A stretch of 64,000 nucleotides of DNA from CAXBCP01 sp963974055. GTDB taxonomy: Bacteria > Pseudomonadota > Alphaproteobacteria > MPNO01 > UBA830. Numbering within the stretch: position 1 is the first letter of the stretch; the number at the start of each line of letters is the position of its first letter. The position numbers and the translations under genes were made by a program. This document shows, one piece after another, positions 59,377 through 64,000 of the stretch. The notes below the pieces were generated by a model. That model saw nothing but the letters and a program-made list of their open reading frames with translations. It was not told where the DNA came from and searched no databases. The DNA is taken from contig CAXBCP010000003.1 of assembly GCA_963974055.1 (NCBI GenBank), positions 62,001 to 126,000 of the forward strand, in the 5' to 3' direction.

Positions 59377-60336
59377 TCAGACTGAAATACGCTGTCCGTC
59401 GGCGCGCGACGATTTCAGCATCGCTTCGAGCGCGGCGACGCCGTTGACGGCGTCCTGCGGCGGGACCGGCCAGTTCGCCTTGCCCTGAACCGCGGCCGCG
59501 AACCGTTCGAGTTGATCGTGGCACATATCGACCGGATCGAGATCCTCGACGATCAGGTCGCCGCCGGCCGGCTGGAATTCCAGCCGGTTGACCCCGCGGA
59601 CCTCCGCCCACCCCTTGTCGCCATACATATGAAGCCTGTTGAAATTGGGCGACACGCCGATGGCGGTCAGGGTGCCGGTTTCACCCCCTGCGAAGCGCAG
59701 GGTGACGGACGCGGTATCGGAAAAGTCATGCGCCACCACCTGGGTCGTTGCGTCGACAGACAGATTCGCAACCGGTCCCATCAGTTCGATCATCATGTAC
59801 ATCATGTGATCGGCCATGCTGCCGGGCGGGTTGGTTTCGGGGTCGGCCTTCCAGGCATCGGCGTCGAAGGTGAGCATCCGGTCGACGCTGAAATCGCCCG
59901 ATGCGTGAAACACATGGCCGAGATCGCCGGCCTTCACCCGCTTCCGGAGGGCGTCCATCGCCGGCGCGAAACAGCGGTCGTAGCCCATGGCGGCCAGCAC
60001 GCCTTTTTCGGCCGCCCTGGCATACAGCGTCTCGGCATCCGCTTTCGTCGTCGCCAGCGGCTTGATCACCAGGACCGGCTTGCCGGCCTCGACCGCCTGC
60101 AAAGCATCCGATGCGTGATAGGCCGCATGCCCCGCGATCACGATCCCGTCGACATCGCCGTAGATATCGGCGGCGTTATCGGCGACGCGGATGTTCCGTT
60201 CCGCGGCGTAATCTGCGACCTTCGACGGCGTGCGGGTAGCGGCGGCGGTAAAGGCGACCGTGTCGCTTTTGCCGTGAACCGAATTGACGAGGCGTTTGCC
60301 CCACGCGCCGAGGCCGACGATACCGAGATTGAACAT
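59377..60336 (-). CDS. Gfo/Idh/MocA-family oxidoreductase
   Basis: A 319-residue NAD(P)-dependent dehydrogenase. It has the Rossmann N-terminus NLGIVGLGAWGKRLVNSV and the catalytic EKP-like segment, here GKPVLVIKPLATTKADAE, followed by the C-terminal alpha/beta domain. Members oxidise sugars, inositols or related polyols. The substrate cannot be told. It is 29 bases from the dienelactone hydrolase gene on the same strand and 11 bases from the TfoX-like gene, so the three probably form an operon. Confidence 0.9.
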   Translation of the reverse strand: MFNLGIVGLGAWGKRLVNSVHGKSDTVAFTAAATRTPSKVADYAAERNIRVADNAADIYGDVDGIVIAGHAAYHASDALQAVEAGKPVLVIKPLATTKADAETLYARAAEKGVLAAMGYDRCFAPAMDALRKRVKAGDLGHVFHASGDFSVDRMLTFDADAWKADPETNPPGSMADHMMYMMIELMGPVANLSVDATTQVVAHDFSDTASVTLRFAGGETGTLTAIGVSPNFNRLHMYGDKGWAEVRGVNRLEFQPAGGDLIVEDLDPVDMCHDQLERFAAAVQGKANWPVPPQDAVNGVAALEAMLKSSRADGQRISV

Positions 60337-60347
60337 ATACAGTTTCC

Positions 60348-60662
60348 CTATTTGGCAATTTTTCTGGTTTTCGCATATTCCATCGCTTCGCGGAGATATG
60401 CCTCGTACTTATCCTCGAATTTTCGCGGAATTAGGACCCATTCCCGGAATTTTTTCTTCGTGAAGTTGAATTCCAGCCCGTCGCCGCTCTCTAACAGCGC
60501 ATTAACCCGTTCCGGGGAAACCTTGACGATCAGACAGTCTTCCCGTGCGAACATCATGCCGATGAAATCGCCCTTATATCGCAGGCAGGGCGATTTCATC
60601 ATCGTTGACTGCTCGATGCCCGGCTCGTTTGCCAGTTTGGCGGCGATTTTGTCATATTCCAT
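60348..60662 (-). CDS. TfoX N-terminal-like protein
   Basis: A 104-residue protein with the pattern of the TfoX/Sxy N-terminal domain: MMKSPCLRYKGDFIGMMFARED, then LIVKVSPERVNALLESGDGL and WVLIPRKFEDKYEAYLREAM. In gammaproteobacteria TfoX affects competence, but stand-alone domains in other bacteria have unknown functions. It is the first gene of a short leftward run with the Gfo/Idh and dienelactone hydrolase genes, and is divergent from glyQ. Confidence 0.8.
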   Translation of the reverse strand: MEYDKIAAKLANEPGIEQSTMMKSPCLRYKGDFIGMMFAREDCLIVKVSPERVNALLESGDGLEFNFTKKKFREWVLIPRKFEDKYEAYLREAMEYAKTRKIAK

Positions 60663-60792
60663 TTGGAGTCTCCCATCGACCGTTCAGGACGCATCCAGCA
60701 TAGCAATTAACCCTGTCCAAGCGAGTCGTTGACCCCCCGGCCCGCCGCCCGTATTTTGCAGCGCAATATCACTTCGGTATCGAGTATAAAAA

Positions 60793-61680
60793 ATGTCGCA
60801 GACGACCCCTGCCGACACGTCTTTTCAGTCGCTGATCCTCAAGCTGCACGCCTATTGGGCGCGCCAGGGCTGCGTTATTCTGCAGCCCTACGACATGGAG
60901 GTCGGCGCCGGCACGTTCCACCCAGCGACCACGCTCCGCGCACTCGGTCCCGAGCCGTGGAAAGCGGCCTACGTGCAGCCGTCGCGGCGGCCGACCGACG
61001 GGCGCTACGGCGAAAACCCGAACCGGTTGCAGCATTACTACCAGTACCAGGCGATCCTGAAGCCGTCGCCGGCGAATGCGCAGGACCTGTATCTCGACAG
61101 CCTGCGTGAACTGGGTATCGACCCCGATTACCACGATATCCGCTTCGTCGAGGACGATTGGGAAAGCCCGACCCTTGGCGCTGCCGGGCTCGGCTGGGAA
61201 GTCTGGTGCGACGGCATGGAAGTCACCCAGTTCACCTATTTCCAGCAGGTCGGCGGTATCGAGTGCAATCCGGTTGCAGTCGAACTGACCTACGGGCTCG
61301 AACGCCTGGCGATGTATATCCAGGGTGTCGAGAACGTCTACGACCTTGATTTCAACGGCGCGGGGGTGTCCTACGGCGATGTGTTCCTGCGCGCGGAGAA
61401 GGAATTCTCCGCCTATAATTTCGAACATGCCAATACCGACATTCTGTTCCAGCAATTTGCCTTTGCCGAACAGGAGTGTCTGGCGCTCCTGGCGCAGAAT
61501 CTGGCCTTGCCGGCCTATGATCAGTGCATCAAGGCGAGCCACGCCTTCAACCTGCTGGATGCGCGCAGCGCCATCAGCGTGACCGAACGGGCGTCTTATA
61601 TCGGGCGCGTCCGCACCCTGGCGAAGGGGAGCTGCGAAGCCTGGCTCGGTATCCACGACGTAGCAGAGGCGGCGGAATAA
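60793..61680 (+). CDS. glyQ: Glycyl-tRNA synthetase alpha subunit
   Basis: A 295-residue subunit of the tetrameric bacterial-type glycyl-tRNA synthetase, holding the class II active site. Clear hallmarks are SFQSLILKLHAYWARQGCVI, QPYDMEVGAGTFHPAT, YVQPSRRPTDGRYGENPNR and GWEVWCDGMEVTQFTYFQQV. Length and start fit the family. The beta subunit gene begins 2 bases after its stop. Confidence 0.98.
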   Translation: MSQTTPADTSFQSLILKLHAYWARQGCVILQPYDMEVGAGTFHPATTLRALGPEPWKAAYVQPSRRPTDGRYGENPNRLQHYYQYQAILKPSPANAQDLYLDSLRELGIDPDYHDIRFVEDDWESPTLGAAGLGWEVWCDGMEVTQFTYFQQVGGIECNPVAVELTYGLERLAMYIQGVENVYDLDFNGAGVSYGDVFLRAEKEFSAYNFEHANTDILFQQFAFAEQECLALLAQNLALPAYDQCIKASHAFNLLDARSAISVTERASYIGRVRTLAKGSCEAWLGIHDVAEAAE

Positions 61681-61682
61681 CC

Positions 61683-63782
61683 ATGCCCGAACTTCTGCTC
61701 GAACTGTTCTCGGAGGAAATTCCCGCCCGCATGCAGGCCCGCGCCGCCGACGACCTGAAGCGTCTGACGATTGTGGGCCTCAAAGATGCCGGTCTGGAAC
61801 ATGGCGACGTGCGTGCGTATGTGACGCCGCGCCGCCTGACCCTGGTGGTCGAAGACCTGCCGGAAAAACAGCCCGACCTGCGCGAAGAAAAGCGCGGGCC
61901 GAAGGTCGATGCGCCTGAAAAGGCGATCGAAGGATTCCTGAAATCCGCCGGGCTGATGCGCGAACAATGCGAGGAACGGGTGCTCGACAAGGGGACGTTC
62001 CTGTTTGCCGTGGTGGAGAAATCCGGCGCCGAGACGAAATCGGTGCTGCCGGATATCCTGGCGAAGACGGTCGCCGATCTGCCCTGGCCCAAATCCATGC
62101 GGTGGGGCGAGGGCGATATGCGTTGGGTGCGCTCGCTCGAACGCGTTCTGTGCCTGTTTGGCGGCGAGATTCTGACGCTGGCGCTGCGCAGCGATGTGCC
62201 CTGCGGCAACGTTACCTCTGGCCATCGTTTCCTGGCGCCCACCGAATTCGAGGTCGCGGATTTCGCCGATTATGCCAACAGGCTGCGTCACGCCTTCGTC
62301 ATTCTCGACCGTGACGAGCGCAAGGCGAATATTCTGGAACATGCCGAAAAAGCCGCCACGGCCGAAGGGTTGACGCTGCGCGACGACCCCGGTCTGCTGG
62401 ACGAGGTCACGGGGCTGGTCGAATGGCCTGTGGTAATGACCGGCAAAATCGACGATGCCTTCATGGACGTGCCGGACGAGGTCCTGATCACGTCGATGCG
62501 TTCGCATCAGAAATATTTTTCGCTGCTGAATGCCGATGGCAGCCTGGCGCCACGCTTCGTCGTTGTCGCCAATACCGAATCCAAGGACGACGGCGCGTCC
62601 ATCGTCGCGGGCAACGAACGCGTGCTGCGCGCGCGGCTGTCCGATGCCAAGTTCTTCTGGGACCAGGACGGCAGGAAGAAGCTTGAAGACGGGGTACACA
62701 GGCTGGCCGACAGCGTGTTCCACGCGAAGCTCGGCACCATGGCCCAGAAGGTCGAACGCATCACCGCGCTGGCGGGCGAACTGGCGCCGTTTATTCCCGG
62801 TTGCGATGCCGGCGATGCGAGGCGGGCGGCCCGTCTGGCGAAGGCCGACCTGGTCACCGAAATGGTCTATGAATTCCCTGAACTGCAGGGAACCATGGGC
62901 CGCTATTACGCTCTGAAAGACGGCGAGGATGCGGCTGTCGCGGACGCCATCTCCGACCATTATTCCCCGGCCGGACCGAATGACGACTGCCCGACCGCGC
63001 CGCTGTCCGTCGCCGTGGCGCTGGCCGACAAGCTGGACACCCTGGTCGGGTTCTTCGCGGTGGATGAAAAGCCCACCGGGTCGCGCGACCCCTATGCGCT
63101 GCGCCGTGCGGCGCTCGGCATCATCCGGCTTGTGCTTGAAAACGGATTGCGGATGCCGCTGCGCGAAGCGCTGATGAAGGCCTATTGGGGATATAACGAA
63201 ACCGTTCCCGATTTCGAAAAGAAACTAGACGGCGGCCACAAGCCGAAGCTGCTGGAACGCGATCTGCTCGACTTTTTCGCCGACCGGTTGAAAGTTCATC
63301 TGCGTGACCGTGGCGTGCGCCACGATCATGTCGAAGCGGTCTTTGCCCTCGGTAATGAAGACGATCTTGTACGGCTCATTGCGCGGGTCGATGCTCTGTC
63401 CGGTTTCCTCGCCACCGATGACGGCGAAAACCTTGTGGCGGCATATAAACGCGCGTCCAACATCGTGGCGATCGAGGAAAAGAAGGACGGTGCCAGCTTC
63501 GATGGCGACGTCGTCGCCGACCGCCTCGAACAGGACGAGGAACGCGCGCTTGTCGATGGTCTGAATACATCGTCCGCGAGCGCCAATGCGGCGATCGGCG
63601 AAGAACGCTATGTCGACGCGATGGAAGCTATGTCCAGCCTGCGGCGCCCCGTCGATCTGTTCTTCGACAAGGTGACCGTAAACGCCGACGACGCGGATAT
63701 CCGCGCAAACAGGTTGCGGCTGTTGTCGCAGTTTCGTACCACCCTCGGCCAGATTGCCGATTTTTCCCGAATTGAAGGCTAA
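61683..63782 (+). CDS. glyS: Glycyl-tRNA synthetase beta subunit
   Basis: A 699-residue beta subunit. It begins MPELLLELFSEEIPARMQ, has the conserved LPWPKSMRWGEGDMRWVRSL, the HD-like region at PELQGTMGRYYALKDGE and ISDHYSPAGPNDDCP, and ends with the anticodon-binding part containing FFDKVTVNADDADIRANRL. The ATG at 61683 is the family start; the frame extends upstream into glyQ as a shadow. It is followed after 3 bases by ppdK. Confidence 0.98.
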   Translation: MPELLLELFSEEIPARMQARAADDLKRLTIVGLKDAGLEHGDVRAYVTPRRLTLVVEDLPEKQPDLREEKRGPKVDAPEKAIEGFLKSAGLMREQCEERVLDKGTFLFAVVEKSGAETKSVLPDILAKTVADLPWPKSMRWGEGDMRWVRSLERVLCLFGGEILTLALRSDVPCGNVTSGHRFLAPTEFEVADFADYANRLRHAFVILDRDERKANILEHAEKAATAEGLTLRDDPGLLDEVTGLVEWPVVMTGKIDDAFMDVPDEVLITSMRSHQKYFSLLNADGSLAPRFVVVANTESKDDGASIVAGNERVLRARLSDAKFFWDQDGRKKLEDGVHRLADSVFHAKLGTMAQKVERITALAGELAPFIPGCDAGDARRAARLAKADLVTEMVYEFPELQGTMGRYYALKDGEDAAVADAISDHYSPAGPNDDCPTAPLSVAVALADKLDTLVGFFAVDEKPTGSRDPYALRRAALGIIRLVLENGLRMPLREALMKAYWGYNETVPDFEKKLDGGHKPKLLERDLLDFFADRLKVHLRDRGVRHDHVEAVFALGNEDDLVRLIARVDALSGFLATDDGENLVAAYKRASNIVAIEEKKDGASFDGDVVADRLEQDEERALVDGLNTSSASANAAIGEERYVDAMEAMSSLRRPVDLFFDKVTVNADDADIRANRLRLLSQFRTTLGQIADFSRIEG

Positions 63783-63785
63783 CCG

Positions 63786-64000
63786 ATGACCGATACACAA
63801 TGGGTCTACCGTTTTGGTGGAGGCAGCGCCGAAGGCGACGCCAGCATGAAAAACCTGCTTGGCGGCAAGGGAGCCAATCTGGCGGAAATGTCGTCGCTGG
63901 GCCTGCCGGTGCCTCCCGGGTTTACGATCTCGACAGCCCTGTGTACGGCCTATTACGACAACGACGAGAATTACCCCGGAGAACTCGCCGGCCAGGTCGA
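63786..64000 (+). CDS. ppdK: Pyruvate, phosphate dikinase, 5' part
   Basis: The first 71 codons of a gene that continues beyond the window. The start TQWVYRFGGGSAEG and the segment LLGGKGANLAEMSSLGLPVP, followed by PGFTISTALC, match the N-terminal nucleotide-binding domain of PPDK, which interconverts pyruvate, ATP and phosphate with PEP, AMP and pyrophosphate. The gene follows glyS after 3 bases, an order I recall as common in alphaproteobacteria. Confidence 0.95.
   Translation, partial: MTDTQWVYRFGGGSAEGDASMKNLLGGKGANLAEMSSLGLPVPPGFTISTALCTAYYDNDENYPGELAGQV

Noticed and set aside
1..64000. CRISPR arrays, insertion sequences, rRNA genes, toxin-antitoxin pairs
   Set aside because: No regularly spaced repeats, transposase motifs, inverted-repeat-bounded genes or rRNA-like stretches were noticed on reading.

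Overview
The window looks like a piece of an alphaproteobacterial chromosome, most probably Rhodospirillales-like. The signs are high GC, TRAP and TAXI solute transporters, a DUF2336 protein, proteins that share the N-terminal WS(V/L)KG module seen in PodJL-type polarity factors, an electron-transfer-flavoprotein:ubiquinone oxidoreductase, and a glyQ-glyS-ppdK block. This is read from gene content only; no search was run.

Left part (1-12.2 kb), mostly housekeeping. The 3' end of an unrecognised gene is followed by a leftward run of a uracil-DNA glycosylase, a lytic transglycosylase and moaB. A rightward run holds ETF:ubiquinone oxidoreductase, a TPR lipoprotein and ispE. Three consecutive leftward genes then share a ribbon-helix-helix-like N-terminus but carry different C-termini (Sel1 plus peptidoglycan-binding, or coiled coil). 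A tRNA-Gln closes this part.

12.2-15 kb is a more AT-rich patch with a GNAT acetyltransferase, a NeuB-type nonulosonate synthase and about 1 kb of decayed coding sequence. 15-35 kb is accessory metabolism and transport: tusA, an osmoprotectant-type ABC importer, an MFS carrier, a TerB-like protein, a quinone-reductase-like flavoprotein, two tandem duplicated cupins, an ABC-2 exporter, a UbiD-type decarboxylase, apt, a class III aminotransferase, a complete TAXI-TRAP uptake operon with an internal terminator, a c-type cytochrome, a DUF2336 protein and DNA polymerase IV.

35.9-43.7 kb is the most unusual part: a closely spaced run coding for (1) a two-TM periplasmic sensor with no output domain, (2) a periplasmic sensor and HAMP-like region fused to an MFS transporter, (3) an ABC-type solute-binding protein, (4) an orphan TAXI solute-binding protein, (5) a TPR-plus-secretin lipoprotein and (6) an exported pentapeptide-repeat protein. 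Together these would span the inner membrane, periplasm and outer membrane. I do not recognise the set as a described system.

43.7-55.3 kb is catabolic: a 3-oxoacid CoA-transferase pair, an amidohydrolase, an AhpD-like protein, a DMT transporter, a MetE-related protein, NIPSNAP and RidA proteins, a DctPQM TRAP importer, a tRNA-Pro, a CaiB-type CoA-transferase and a crotonase-fold protein lacking both canonical catalytic glutamates. 55.3-64 kb returns to housekeeping: polyprenyl synthetase, DUF2007, a TrmN6-like methyltransferase, an S49 peptidase, a dienelactone hydrolase, a Gfo/Idh oxidoreductase, glyQ, glyS and the start of ppdK.
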